Source of the DNA: Streptomyces cinnamoneus
GTDB taxonomy: Bacteria > Actinomycetota > Actinomycetes > Streptomycetales > Streptomycetaceae
Direction of reading: 5' to 3'
DNA length: 64,000 bases
Assembly: GCF_002939475.1 (NCBI RefSeq)
Contig: NZ_PKFQ01000001.1
Coordinates: forward strand, 2,604,001-2,668,000
The notes under the pieces were generated by a model that saw only the letters and a list, made by a program, of their open reading frames with translations, was not told where the DNA came from and ran no database searches. The translations under genes and the position numbers were made by a program. Of the stretch, positions 19,998-29,175 are shown in pieces (the first letter of the stretch is position 1; every line of letters starts with the position of its first letter).

Positions 19998-21173
19998 TCA
20001 GGTGGTGAGCAGCACGCCCCCGTACGAGACCCCCGCCACGACCACCCACGAGCACAGCCCCAGCGCGGCGACCCGCCCGCCGGTGCGGACCAGTGAGGGC
20101 AGGTGGACGGCGCTGCCGAGGCCGAAGAGGGCGGCGGCGAGCAGCAGTTCCTGGGCGTGCTGGGCGGCCTCCAGGCAGCTGCCGGGCACCCAGCCGGTCG
20201 TCCGCAGCGCGACCGCCGCGAGGAAGCCGACGACGAAGAGCGGTACGAGGGGCGGCCGCTTGCCGGAGGTCCCGGACGCCCCGGCGGCCTGCCCTCCGCT
20301 CCGGCGGCGGTGGCGCGCGGACACGGCGACGGCGGCGACGAGGGGCGCGAGCAGCGCCACGCGCATCAGCTTGACCAGCACCGCGTCGCCGAGCGCCGCG
20401 GAACCGGCCGTCTGGGCGGTGGCCACGACCTGGCCGACGTCGTGCACGCTGGCTCCGGCCCAGCGCCCGAACTGCGCGTCGTCGAGGCCGAGCGGGTGGT
20501 GCAGCAGCGGCAGGACGGCGATGGCGAGCGTGCCGCACAGCGTCACCAGGGCCACGGACGTGGCCACGTCCTCCTCGTCGCTGCCCGACACCTCGCTCAC
20601 GGCGCCGATCGCGGAGGCGCCGCAGATGGAGTAGCCGGTGGCGATCAGCAGGGGCTGGTCGCCGCGCAGCCCGAGCCGGCGGCCCAGCCACAGCGTTCCG
20701 AAGAACGTCGCCACGACCACCGCCACGACCATCGCCGCGGTCGCCCAGCCGAGGCCGAGCACGTCGTCCAGGCTGAGCTTGAGGCCGAGCAGCACGATGC
20801 CGACGCGCATGAGCCGCTTGCCCGCGAGCGTCAGCCCCGGCTTTCCGGCGCCACGCACGCGTGCCCGGATGCCGGGCACGTGCGCGGCGGCGATGCCGAG
20901 GACGACGGCGGCGGTGAGCATGGGGACCGCGGGGACGAGCCGGTGCACGGCCCAGGCGAGGGCCACGCCCACGGCGGCGAAGGCGAGACCGGGCAGGTTG
21001 CGGGTGGACTTGCCGGCGGGCTGGCGGGGCCGGTCCGCGGCGGAGGGCCCGGTGGCCGAGGGGGCCCCGGCGCCCGGCGGCCGGCCCCCGGTGCGGGCCT
21101 CGTCCGGGCGGGAGCCCTTGGTCCGGGAGTTCTTGGTGTGGGAGTTCTTGGTGTGGGAGCCGAGGAGCGCCAT
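19998..21173 (-). CDS. YeiH/UPF0324 family putative sulfate/sulfite exporter
   Basis: A 391-residue protein with about ten membrane helices and a disordered N-terminus. Family signatures are RVGIVLLGLKLSLDDVLGLG, GYSICGASAIGAVS and the WAGASVHDVGQVVAT block. YeiH proteins are predicted sulfur-anion exporters, often next to cysteine or sulfite genes. A cysteine dioxygenase gene ends 15 bp upstream, so the pair is probably an operon exporting sulfite made from cysteine sulfinate. The transport substrate is inferred. Confidence 0.88.
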   Translation of the reverse strand: MALLGSHTKNSHTKNSRTKGSRPDEARTGGRPPGAGAPSATGPSAADRPRQPAGKSTRNLPGLAFAAVGVALAWAVHRLVPAVPMLTAAVVLGIAAAHVPGIRARVRGAGKPGLTLAGKRLMRVGIVLLGLKLSLDDVLGLGWATAAMVVAVVVATFFGTLWLGRRLGLRGDQPLLIATGYSICGASAIGAVSEVSGSDEEDVATSVALVTLCGTLAIAVLPLLHHPLGLDDAQFGRWAGASVHDVGQVVATAQTAGSAALGDAVLVKLMRVALLAPLVAAVAVSARHRRRSGGQAAGASGTSGKRPPLVPLFVVGFLAAVALRTTGWVPGSCLEAAQHAQELLLAAALFGLGSAVHLPSLVRTGGRVAALGLCSWVVVAGVSYGGVLLTT

Positions 21174-21188
21174 CGGGCGACGACCGCC

Positions 21189-21743
21189 TCAGGCCTCGTC
21201 GGCCGGCGGCTCGTACACGCGCCGCACGCTGGAGCCGAGGCGGGCGACGTCCGCACCGTAGATGTGGAGGGAGATCGCGGTGGACGAACAGGCGTTGCGC
21301 ACCAGGTGGATGTCGCCGGGCGGGGCGAAGCCGCAGACGTCGCCCACGCGGTTGACCACCGTTTCGGTCGCGACGAGCCGGGTGCCGTCGCCGTCGGGGA
21401 CCAGGCGGTAGCGGCGCTCGCTCTCGGTGCCCTCGTAGACGCCCGTGACGCACCACGAGACGTGGTCGTGGATGGTGGTCCGCTGCCCGGGCAGCCAGAC
21501 GAGCGCGACGACCGAGAAGCTGCCGTCGTCCTCCACGTGGAGGATGTGCTGGCGGTAGTGGTCGGGGTCGCCCTCGCGCTGTCCGGCGGTGAGGAGACCG
21601 GGGTCGTGGAGGTGCGCCGCGAGGCACCGGCTGACCAGGGACGCCGTCTCGCCGGCCGGCAGGCCGCGGCCTACGGCCTCCCGGACGTCGCCGACCAGCA
21701 GGTCGAGGCGTGCGGTCGTCGGGGGTGCGGTAGGTGTGGTCAT
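21189..21743 (-). CDS. Cysteine dioxygenase
   Basis: A 184-residue cupin enzyme oxidising L-cysteine to cysteine sulfinate with iron and oxygen. The iron ligands are His92 and His94 (TTIHDHVSWCV) and His146 (GDIHLVRN). Cys98 sits where eukaryotic enzymes form the Cys-Tyr crosslink. The ATG at 21743 has no clear ribosome-binding site; starts 9 or 20 codons upstream are possible. Close coupling to the exporter gene and a LysR gene just upstream suggests a cysteine-detoxification unit. Confidence 0.88.
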   Translation of the reverse strand: MTTPTAPPTTARLDLLVGDVREAVGRGLPAGETASLVSRCLAAHLHDPGLLTAGQREGDPDHYRQHILHVEDDGSFSVVALVWLPGQRTTIHDHVSWCVTGVYEGTESERRYRLVPDGDGTRLVATETVVNRVGDVCGFAPPGDIHLVRNACSSTAISLHIYGADVARLGSSVRRVYEPPADEA

Positions 21744-21846
21744 ATACGCAGCGTCGGATGATTCATCCATCACGTCCAACGACAGTTCTTTGCCGGGGGC
21801 CAAACATCGGCTTATGGGTCGCTGGTACGCGGCCCCTGACGCGGGG

Positions 21847-22752
21847 TCAGCAGCCGACGCGCCGTGCGGCGACCGCCTTCAGCTCGTCGAGCACGAGCGC
21901 GGTGGCGGGGATCTTGAGGTGCTCGCGCAGGACGTACGCGGAGACCTGGCGGCGGGAGGCGGGGTCCAGGGCCCGGCCGGTGATCTTGTCGTGCCGCAGG
22001 AAGGACAGCACGAGCCCGGGCATCATCGCGACGCCGAGCCCCTCGGCGACGAGCGACTGCACGACGAGGTTGTCGTCGGTGGTGAACGCGATGTCGGGGG
22101 CGAAGCCCTGCTCGGCGCACTCGTGCAGGAAGTTGGTGCGGCAGCGCAGACAGCCGGCGATCCAGCGTTCCTCCGCGAGGTCCGAGAGTTTGACGGCCCG
22201 TCGGCGCGCGAGGGGGTGACCCAGGGGCAGGACGACCGTCAGCTGGTCCTCGAGGAGCGGTATTTCCGCCAGTTCCTCGGGGATCTGCTCGTGCAGGCCG
22301 GGGTAGGTGAAGGCGAGGGTGATGTCGCACTCGCCCCGCACGACCCGGCCGAGCGAGTCCGGCGGTTCGCCTTCCAGCAGCTCCACCCGTACGCCCGGGT
22401 GGTCGGCGGCGAGGCGGGCCAGCGCCTCGGGTATGAGGGTGGCGCCGGCGCTGGGGAACGCGCACACCCGCACCCGGCCCGCGCGCAGCCGGGTGAGCGA
22501 CGTCATCTGCTGCCGGGCGGCGGCGAGGCTGTCGAGGATCACCTCGGCGTGCCGGGCGAGGGCCTCGCCGGCCTCGGTCAGCCGCATGCGGCGGCCGACA
22601 CGGGTGAAGAGCGGGGTGCCGACGGACCGTTCGAGGGCCTTCATCTGCTGGGTGATCGCGGGCTGGGTGTAGCCGAGCGCCCGCGCGGCAGCCGAGTACG
22701 ACCCCGCGGTGACCACCGCGTGGAACGTCTTGATGTGCCGCGAGTCGAACAC
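21847..22752 (-). CDS. LysR family transcriptional regulator
   Basis: A 301-residue regulator with an N-terminal helix-turn-helix (VVTAGSYSAAARALGYTQPA) and a substrate-binding domain. The GTG at 22752 yields the usual start (VFDSRHIKTFHAVV) but has no Shine-Dalgarno sequence, so the mRNA may be leaderless. It lies about 100 bp upstream of the cysteine dioxygenase/exporter pair on the same strand and diverges from the hydrolase gene. It may control either side. Confidence 0.88.
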   Translation of the reverse strand: MFDSRHIKTFHAVVTAGSYSAAARALGYTQPAITQQMKALERSVGTPLFTRVGRRMRLTEAGEALARHAEVILDSLAAARQQMTSLTRLRAGRVRVCAFPSAGATLIPEALARLAADHPGVRVELLEGEPPDSLGRVVRGECDITLAFTYPGLHEQIPEELAEIPLLEDQLTVVLPLGHPLARRRAVKLSDLAEERWIAGCLRCRTNFLHECAEQGFAPDIAFTTDDNLVVQSLVAEGLGVAMMPGLVLSFLRHDKITGRALDPASRRQVSAYVLREHLKIPATALVLDELKAVAARRVGC

Positions 22753-22842
22753 TCCGGAATCATAAGCGGAATTTGGGATGAGGCCCGTGGTGGGGTGCGG
22801 GTTGCTTTTGGACAAAGGCCCATATCCGGCATCTTCTTACTC

Positions 22843-23712
22843 ATGCCTCACTACACGTCGTACGACGCGGTGGACCTGCACTACCGGGTGCTGGGCCCGG
22901 GCACCGGCACCCCCGTGGTCTGCCTCGCGGGCGGACCGGGCCGGGACGCCGCCTACCTCGGTGACCTGGGCGGGCTCGACGCGCACCACACGCTGGTCGT
23001 CCCCGACAGCCGCGGCACGGGGGCGTCGCCCCCGGCGCCGGACCCGGCGCGCTACGCCTTCCCGGCGCTGGCCGAGGACGTCGAGGCGCTCCGCCGCCAC
23101 CTGGGGGTGGAGCGCCTCGCCCTGCTCGCCCACGACGCGGCGTGTGCGACGGCGCAGGCCTACGCGGCGGCGCACGGAGACCGCCTGTCCCGTCTGGTGC
23201 TGGTCACGCCGGGCTCACGGCTCCAAGGCGAACTCCCCACGGACGCGGAGGAGATCTTCGAGTCGCGGGCCGCGGAGGACTGGTGGGTCGACGCGTACGT
23301 GGCCGTGCACTCGCTGCCAAACGCCACCGGCCTCGACGAGGTCCGCGACCTCCTGCGCCGTGCGGCCCCCCTGGCCTACGCCCGTTGGGACGCCCCTCAG
23401 CGCGCCCACGCCGCCACCGAACCGGACCAGCTCGGCCCGGTCCCCCGCGCGGGCTTCTGGCAGGGCGTGGACGAGGCGACGCGCCGGGCGCTGCTGCGGC
23501 GCCTGCGGGAGGTCGCGTGCCCGGTGCTGGTGGTGACGGGCGACCGTGACGCGGTGTCCGGCATGCGCGCGGGCGAGGCGGTCGCGGCGTCCTTCCCGCA
23601 CGCGGTGCTGCGTCCGCTGCACGAGGTCGGCCACTACCCGTGGGTGGACGAGCCGGAGCTGTTCCGTCCGCTCGTGACGGAGTTCCTGCGGGAGACGCCC
23701 GACGGCTCGTGA
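22843..23712 (+). CDS. Alpha/beta hydrolase, proline iminopeptidase-like, with Asp at the nucleophile
   Basis: A 289-residue alpha/beta hydrolase. The oxyanion segment is LAGGPGRD and the acid lies in VVTGDRDAVSG. The base His is in EVGHYPWVDEP. The nucleophile elbow, normally G-H-S-x-G, reads A-H-D-A-A: Asp98 replaces serine. Asp is the nucleophile in haloalkane dehalogenases and epoxide hydrolases, although overall this protein looks like aminopeptidases. The true substrate is open. The start at 22843 lacks a clear ribosome-binding site. Confidence 0.85.
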   Translation: MPHYTSYDAVDLHYRVLGPGTGTPVVCLAGGPGRDAAYLGDLGGLDAHHTLVVPDSRGTGASPPAPDPARYAFPALAEDVEALRRHLGVERLALLAHDAACATAQAYAAAHGDRLSRLVLVTPGSRLQGELPTDAEEIFESRAAEDWWVDAYVAVHSLPNATGLDEVRDLLRRAAPLAYARWDAPQRAHAATEPDQLGPVPRAGFWQGVDEATRRALLRRLREVACPVLVVTGDRDAVSGMRAGEAVAASFPHAVLRPLHEVGHYPWVDEPELFRPLVTEFLRETPDGS

Positions 23713-23803
23713 ACCAGGCATGTCAGTCCCGTGTCAGGGGCCGGAGCCCCGTTGAACCCCTGACGCCGGGCGCCTAAGGTCGGGAGCACCGGATGGACGA
23801 CAC

Positions 23804-23878
23804 GGCCGTGTGCCCGAATGGCTTAGGGGCTCGCCTGCAAAGCGAGTTACGCGGGTTCGATTCCCGCCACGGCCTCCA
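23804..23878 (+). tRNA. tRNA-Cys (anticodon GCA)
   Basis: A complete cloverleaf with encoded CCA. The acceptor stem is GGCCGTG/CACGGCC. The anticodon stem CTCGC/GCGAG encloses loop CTGCAAA (anticodon GCA), and the T stem GCGGG/CCCGC encloses TTCGATT. No duplicated 3' end is visible nearby, so there is no sign of an integrated element. Confidence 0.95.
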
Positions 23879-23882
23879 GAAC

Positions 23883-24605
23883 TCAGAGCAGCCCCAGGTC
23901 CCTGAGCTCCTTGTGCAGGTCGGCGCGGGGGGACTCGCCGCGGGCGGCGGGAACGGCCAGGCCCTTGGAGCCGGACGGGCCTTGGGATTCCTCGGGGCCC
24001 TTGCCACCGCGGGGCTTCGCCTTCTCCACCCGGTCGCGGAAGACCCAGGCCCCGGCCACGCCGCCGACGAACCCGCCGAGGTGCCCGAGCCAGCTGATGC
24101 CGGGCGTGCCGGGGACGACCCCGGTGAAGGTGTAGGCGAAGGAGGCGGCCATCACGACACCGACGAGGCTGTCGACGAGGTGCCGGTCGAAGAACCCGCG
24201 CACCACCACGTACCCGAAGTAGCCGAAGACCAGCCCGCTGGCCCCGACCGTCCCCACGTCCGCGCGCTCGAAGAACCAGATGGCGAGTCCGCTGGTGAGG
24301 GCCACCAGCGCGGTCAGCCCGAAGAACCGCGCCACTCCGCGGTACGCGGCGAGGAAGCCGAAGATGAACAGCGGACCGGAGTTGCTCTCGATGTGCGCCC
24401 AGTTGAGGTGGAGGAGGGGTGCGGTGACGAGTGCGGGCAGCGTCTCGACGTCGCCGGAGACCAGCGCGTGCTCCCTGACGAGGGAGTAGTCGCACCCCCA
24501 GTTGACCAGCTGCACCGCCCAGAGGGCCGCCAGGAAGCCGCACATGACGAAGCACGCCTTGCGCGCCTCGGCGATCATCTGCTCAGGACTGCTCATCTCG
24601 CTCAT
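23883..24605 (-). CDS. Rhomboid family intramembrane serine protease
   Basis: A 240-residue membrane protease that cuts substrates within the bilayer. Six or so hydrophobic helices are visible, with the catalytic serine in VGASGLVFG and the histidine in SWLGHLGGFVGG. Its hydrophilic C-terminal tail (about 50 residues) is charged. The 3' end lies 5 bp from tRNA-Cys on the other strand. The upstream region contains palindromes shared with the gene at 29282. Confidence 0.9.
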   Translation of the reverse strand: MSEMSSPEQMIAEARKACFVMCGFLAALWAVQLVNWGCDYSLVREHALVSGDVETLPALVTAPLLHLNWAHIESNSGPLFIFGFLAAYRGVARFFGLTALVALTSGLAIWFFERADVGTVGASGLVFGYFGYVVVRGFFDRHLVDSLVGVVMAASFAYTFTGVVPGTPGISWLGHLGGFVGGVAGAWVFRDRVEKAKPRGGKGPEESQGPSGSKGLAVPAARGESPRADLHKELRDLGLL

Positions 24606-24643
24606 TTCCGTTCCACCCGTTACGGCGGCCCACTCTACGTACG

Positions 24644-24670
24644 TGAGTGCGGCTACTCAGCCCGGATGAG
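24644..24670. promoter_or_regulatory. Palindromic operator candidate A
   Basis: Two overlapping inverted repeats: TGAGT-N6-ACTCA (24644-24659) and CTCA-N7-TGAG (24656-24670). The second ends exactly 48 bases before the ATG of the rightward gene, the same distance as at 29234/29282. It could also act on the leftward rhomboid gene. Confidence 0.5.
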
Positions 24671-24717
24671 CACCCGCCCCCTGACGACGCCCCGGGCCAG
24701 TCGGGTGGGATCGCCTC

Positions 24718-25737
24718 ATGGAGAAGAACCCGCCCCCCGTGAGCCGCCGAGCGGCCGTCCGGCCCTGGCTGATCTGCCTGACCGCCCTCGCGGCCGTCTG
24801 GTGGGCGTGCGTGGCCGTGTCCGACTACTTCACCGCCGTCGCGGGCGGCCCCGTCCGGTCAGCGGAGGACTTCCGCAAGCGCGACATCGCGACCCGGCAG
24901 GCCGGCGACCGGACGGTCCGCGCGCTACGGCCGGGGGCGGGGAAGCCCGAATGGGCGAGGGCAGACGACGGCAGCACCTCGTGCGTGGACGACCTCGGCT
25001 TCGACGACGGCGACGTGACCCGCAAGCAGCCCGGGTACGTATGGCGGCTGTCCTACTCCGGCAAGGACGCCTACATGACGGACCTGGGCAAGCTCCGCGA
25101 AGCCTGGGAGGACCGCGGCCTGAAGGTGCAGGACCTGCCCCCGCCGGAACAGCTCAACCCCGCCCGCCCCCTCCCGGACTGGCCGGGCATCCGGACCACC
25201 GACGAGCACGGCGTCGCGATCCGCATGAACCTGAACCGCTACACCGGCGAACCGAACGTCACGACGGACGGCGGCTGCGTCCGCTACGACCGCGCCGCCA
25301 AGGTCACGGCCCGCACCCGCGAGGGCGCAGCGGGCGGCCACACCGCCAAGGAAGGCCGAGTCGTCTACAGGGACGGCACGGAGGTCACCATAGGCGCGGT
25401 CCAGCCCTTCACCCCGACCCCGGAGATGCTCCCCCCGTCCACCCCCACCCCCGCGCACGCCTATCGCGTGACGGTGACGGTGACCAACAAGAGCGGCGCC
25501 GCACTGGAACTACGCCGCTACGAAACGGGAGCCTGGGCCCGCACGAACCCGGACCTGACGGAGCTCTCCGCCTACACGACGGGCTTCGACACGACGAGCC
25601 CCACGAGAGTGGCGCCCGGCGAGACGACCCACTTCGAGTTCGCGTACGCCGCGCAGGAGAAGCCGCCACACCTGGACTTCGCCTTCGGCCCGGGCGACCT
25701 GCACACGCCGTACACGTGGCGGCTTGCGGTGCGGTAG
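24718..25737 (+). CDS. Hypothetical secreted or membrane-anchored protein
   Basis: A 339-residue protein with one N-terminal membrane helix (residues 14-40) acting as signal anchor, and an extracytoplasmic domain. The last 90 residues look like a beta-sandwich (AYRVTVTVTNKSGAALEL, then VAPGETTHFEFAYA), a fold common in actinobacterial cell-surface proteins. I do not recognise the family. GTGGGATCGCCTC upstream of the ATG resembles that of the gene at 29282. It converges on the mycosin gene, so it may belong to the secretion-linked module. Confidence 0.75.
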   Translation: MEKNPPPVSRRAAVRPWLICLTALAAVWWACVAVSDYFTAVAGGPVRSAEDFRKRDIATRQAGDRTVRALRPGAGKPEWARADDGSTSCVDDLGFDDGDVTRKQPGYVWRLSYSGKDAYMTDLGKLREAWEDRGLKVQDLPPPEQLNPARPLPDWPGIRTTDEHGVAIRMNLNRYTGEPNVTTDGGCVRYDRAAKVTARTREGAAGGHTAKEGRVVYRDGTEVTIGAVQPFTPTPEMLPPSTPTPAHAYRVTVTVTNKSGAALELRRYETGAWARTNPDLTELSAYTTGFDTTSPTRVAPGETTHFEFAYAAQEKPPHLDFAFGPGDLHTPYTWRLAVR

Positions 25738-25754
25738 GGATTTCCCTCCCCTGC

Positions 25755-26996
25755 TCATGAACGGCGGCGGCGGACGATGATGAAGGGAATGGCGATGACC
25801 GCACAGACAAGCACGGATGTCCCGACCACCAGAGCCGCACCTTTCGAACCACTGATTCCATCACCACCATCGTCCGCCGAGTCAGGCCCCGTCTTTTGCC
25901 CGTCCCGGCCCGAGGGTGTCTGCGGAGAGGGCGAATGGTCCGGCTTCTCAGAGAGCGGGCTCACGTCAGGCGGGCCCGGGTCGCCGGGATTCTGGAGGGC
26001 GACGCGGGGCCGGACGACGCCATAGCCGATGGTGTCGCTGCGCCTTCCCCCGCTCTTGGGGCCGCCTGCGGTGTTGATGAGGACGCGGAGCACCTGGTTG
26101 GCCGTCCAGTCGGGATGCGCGGACCAGAGGAGGGCAGCGGAGGCGGAGGCGAGGGCGGCGGCGTCGCTGGTGCCGTGGCTTGTGCAGATGTCTCGGCCGT
26201 TTGCGCACACGGCCGTCATGTCCTCCCCCGGTGCGGCAAGGTCCACCTGTGGGCCTCGCTGGGATTCCTTGGTCGCCGTGATCGTCTTGTCGACAGCTGC
26301 CACCCCGATGACACCGGGCAGGGCCGCAGGGTATTGCACGGCGTTACCCGCGTCCCCGCTGTTCCCCACTGCGGCAAACACCAGCTTCCCCCTGGCGGTT
26401 GCCTCGTGGACAGCATCAGCAAGGGGTCTCGTCAAGACATCCTGCCCCATGGAAATGTTGATGACCTTTGCTTCAGTGCCAGCCGCGTACCGAATGGCTG
26501 ACGCGAGCGCTGCACCAAATTTCTCCGCGCCCTCCGCCGCGTTGCTTGCGTCGGTACCGTCCGACACCCGCAGCGGAATGATTCTGGCCCCGGGTGCCAG
26601 ACCGCGCGTCCCCAGTCCCGAAAGACTCTTCCCGGTCCCGGCAATGAACTCAGCGACACGTGTGCCGTGATTGTGGGGATCACTTTCCGCGCCACCCACG
26701 TGCCCCGAGAAATCTTTCCCTTGAAGCACCCGCCCACGCAGGTCGGGGACGGACGACTCAACCCCTGTGTCGATCACGGCAACTGTGACCCCCGCCCCCG
26801 TGCTCTGCTTCCACATTTCTTCCGCATGCATTGCGTCGAGGTACCACTGCCGGGCTCGAACCCCGTCACCCTGCGCTGGCACAACCTGCGCCACGACAAT
26901 CAGTGGAGCGACCGTGGCGATCAACACGCTTCGCCGGGCCGTCGTCCCAGCCCTGTCCTTGCTACGCGTGCAGGCCCCTGCTCTCTGCTCCGACAT
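25755..26996 (-). CDS. mycP: Type VII secretion-associated serine protease (mycosin)
   Basis: A 413-residue subtilisin-family (S8) protease. An N-terminal hydrophobic segment is followed by a catalytic domain with Asp76 (VAVIDTGVE), His110 (DPHNHGTRV), oxyanion Asn212 (AVGNSGD) and Ser277 (SHGTSDAAA). A proline-rich linker leads to a C-terminal membrane helix with Arg-rich end, as in mycosins. GTSDAA differs from the usual GTSxAAP. Its start codon overlaps the stop of the WXG-type gene (TGATG). GC content is lower than in most neighbours. Confidence 0.9.
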   Translation of the reverse strand: MSEQRAGACTRSKDRAGTTARRSVLIATVAPLIVVAQVVPAQGDGVRARQWYLDAMHAEEMWKQSTGAGVTVAVIDTGVESSVPDLRGRVLQGKDFSGHVGGAESDPHNHGTRVAEFIAGTGKSLSGLGTRGLAPGARIIPLRVSDGTDASNAAEGAEKFGAALASAIRYAAGTEAKVINISMGQDVLTRPLADAVHEATARGKLVFAAVGNSGDAGNAVQYPAALPGVIGVAAVDKTITATKESQRGPQVDLAAPGEDMTAVCANGRDICTSHGTSDAAALASASAALLWSAHPDWTANQVLRVLINTAGGPKSGGRRSDTIGYGVVRPRVALQNPGDPGPPDVSPLSEKPDHSPSPQTPSGRDGQKTGPDSADDGGDGISGSKGAALVVGTSVLVCAVIAIPFIIVRRRRS

Positions 26997-28633
26997 CAGT
27001 CGATCACTGGCGGCACCACCTGGAGCCCGCCTTGCGTCCAGGTCTCATCGCCCTCGACCACATAGCCCGGGCGGCCGGTTCCTTCGCGCTCCGGCTGCAC
27101 CGCAGGCGTCGCGGAGCGGGAAGTCATCGTTCCCTGGGCGCCCCCGCCCCCCTGCGCCTGGGGCTCGTTCGGCCTGGCGCCTCGGTTCCGTAGAAGACCT
27201 GACCCACCAGGCGTGAAGGCCCGGGAGCCGGCTTTCCCCACACCGGCCGCAGGACGCCCCCCAGCGGTCCAACCAGGCTCGTGGGCGACACGTCGCTGCC
27301 CAGCCGCGCCCGGCTGGTTGGCGGGTACACCGGGCCCACCGGCGTAACCGCCGCCATGTCCCATAGCCGCGCGGGCCTGGCCCTGGCCACCACCCTGCCC
27401 GGGTTCTGCACCGATGACAGTGCCTCGGGGAACCCTTGCCTGTGGCAGACCCGTCTCTCGGGGAACCGGCCGTCCGCCAATGATGCCTTCATTGGGGAAG
27501 ACCGGCGAAGAAACGCCGACTCGCCCTCCCACCATGCCTCGACCAGGGGTACTTGCGACACTCCGGTCGGGAAGGCGCGAGGCACTCCCCGAGCGTCCGG
27601 TTGTGGCCCCTTCTCCGCCTGGCAGACCCTTCGCCTGGAGGACCGGCATCACCGGGGGAATGCCCGGCGGCGGGAGCAGTGGAAGTCCAGTCGGAGCATC
27701 GCTCGGCTGGGCCTGCGCGGTACCGATCCCTTGCATGAGCGTGGGGCTCTGGGCCAGTGACACGCCACCGTCGACCTGAGTAGTGCCCGGATGCTGAATC
27801 GACGCTGGTGCCACGCTCGGGCTGAACTGCACATCGGCAGGCTGGTGCCTCAGTGACCCACTGCCCTCGGGGGCAGCCAGAGCCGCCATCCCTGGGCGGC
27901 CCGAGGCAGCATCGGCGGCATCGTCGGGGCCGCCGCCTGGCTCAACACGCACATCGTCGAGGTCCTTTACAGACGGCGGCATCATCCGCGCATCGATCGG
28001 CGGAAACGTAGGCCGCTCCGTCACCGAGATGTTGTGCGCCGACCACGCATACGACTGCGCCAGCTTCCGCATCAGCTGTGCCGCCTCCGCCTGGTCCGCG
28101 TCGAGGCGTTTCTGGGCGTCGTAGGCCTGCTGTTGGGACGGGCCCTGTTGTTTGAGGCCGGCGGTCTGGTCCGTGACCAGGGGGGAGGGGACGGAGCCCA
28201 GCTGATTCGGGTTGTTGTGGAGGTACGAGTCCAGCGTGGCGCGGGAAGACGCGGAGACCTCCGGCATGGAGGACTTGACGTCGCTCAACGTCGCGATCGC
28301 GTGGCCCATCCACCTGCCGGCCGCTTCGCTGAAGCCGCTCAACCGTAAGGTCGCGTTGGCCATGTCGGCGCCCCACAGGCGGAAGGCGTCCCCGCCCTCG
28401 CCCTCCCACTCGACCTCCGCCATGTGGGCCTTGAGGTCCTCGCCGACCTTCTTGATGGCCGCCGCGGCGACGTTGAGCCTGTCGCTCAACGCGCCGGCCT
28501 CGTAAGGCTTCGCGTGCTCCACCATGGCGCGCAGCTCCTGGTGGGTCTTCGACTCGAAGTCCGAGACGGTGAAGAGGCCGCTGACCCGTTGCCTGACCAG
28601 CGGGCTGACCGGGCCCGGAGGAGGAGTGCTCAT
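26996..28633 (-). CDS. Large WXG100-like protein, likely type VII secretion substrate
   Basis: A 545-residue protein. The N-terminal 200 residues are helical with a WEG turn (EVEWEGEGGDAFRLWG, Trp76), like WXG100/PPE-type secretion partners. The remaining 300 residues are Pro/Gly/Gln-rich and probably disordered. It starts where the upstream helper gene ends (TGATG overlap) and overlaps mycP likewise, so all three are translationally coupled. It is probably secreted or surface-exposed. No EccC-type motor gene is in the window. Confidence 0.7.
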   Translation of the reverse strand: MSTPPPGPVSPLVRQRVSGLFTVSDFESKTHQELRAMVEHAKPYEAGALSDRLNVAAAAIKKVGEDLKAHMAEVEWEGEGGDAFRLWGADMANATLRLSGFSEAAGRWMGHAIATLSDVKSSMPEVSASSRATLDSYLHNNPNQLGSVPSPLVTDQTAGLKQQGPSQQQAYDAQKRLDADQAEAAQLMRKLAQSYAWSAHNISVTERPTFPPIDARMMPPSVKDLDDVRVEPGGGPDDAADAASGRPGMAALAAPEGSGSLRHQPADVQFSPSVAPASIQHPGTTQVDGGVSLAQSPTLMQGIGTAQAQPSDAPTGLPLLPPPGIPPVMPVLQAKGLPGGEGATTGRSGSASRLPDRSVASTPGRGMVGGRVGVSSPVFPNEGIIGGRPVPRETGLPQARVPRGTVIGAEPGQGGGQGQARAAMGHGGGYAGGPGVPANQPGAAGQRRVAHEPGWTAGGRPAAGVGKAGSRAFTPGGSGLLRNRGARPNEPQAQGGGGAQGTMTSRSATPAVQPEREGTGRPGYVVEGDETWTQGGLQVVPPVID

Positions 28634-29097
28634 CAGATCGTTCCTTCGTTGTCGCCGCGAAGCCCGGGCTGCTGGGGCCGGCCCGGCGGCTGACCTCCCG
28701 GGTGGGCCTGCCTCTGCTTCGCATGCGGGTCCAGGCTGGGGTCGTAGAGCTCCAGGGTCCGCCGCTGGATCGCCCACATGCGGTCACGGTGGGCGGCGTC
28801 GACGTTGGCGTAGCCGATCCGTGCGCCCAGGATGGCCGTGCTCAGGGCCTCGATCTGGTCGGCGAGGAGCTGCGAGAGGGTCTCCAGCTGGGCGTGGACC
28901 TCGTTGTACGCGCTGTACAAGCCGTCGGCCTCCGCGAAGTCGGCCCCCAGGTGCCCCGCCCCCAGCCGCGCTTCCGCTATGCGCGACGGTGCCGCCGCGG
29001 AGTCGCCCAGGTAGATCAGAACGCCGTCGATCCGCCCCTTGAAGCCCTTGAGCGACTCCAGCTCCGCCCGTAACTTCCCGGCCCCACCCGCGCCCAC
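28633..29097 (-). CDS. Helix-rich ESX-type helper protein
   Basis: A 154-residue protein with long amphipathic helices in its first 110 residues (KLRAELESLKGFKGRIDGVL, later QLETLSQLLADQIEALSTAI), then a proline/glutamine-rich tail. It is the first gene of the coupled three-gene set and probably pairs with the WXG-like product. GTG at 29097 follows GGAGAGG. The role is inferred from context. Confidence 0.65.
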   Translation of the reverse strand: MGAGGAGKLRAELESLKGFKGRIDGVLIYLGDSAAAPSRIAEARLGAGHLGADFAEADGLYSAYNEVHAQLETLSQLLADQIEALSTAILGARIGYANVDAAHRDRMWAIQRRTLELYDPSLDPHAKQRQAHPGGQPPGRPQQPGLRGDNEGTI

Positions 29098-29175
29098 GTC
29101 CGGCCCACCTCTCCTGTCAGCCCCCGTCGGAACTCACTGTTCCCGCAAGGTTACCGATGGCCACTGACACTCACC

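Noticed and set aside
23804..23878. tRNA-Cys as an attachment site of an integrated element
   Set aside because: No second copy of the tRNA end, no integrase gene, and core genes lie on both sides.
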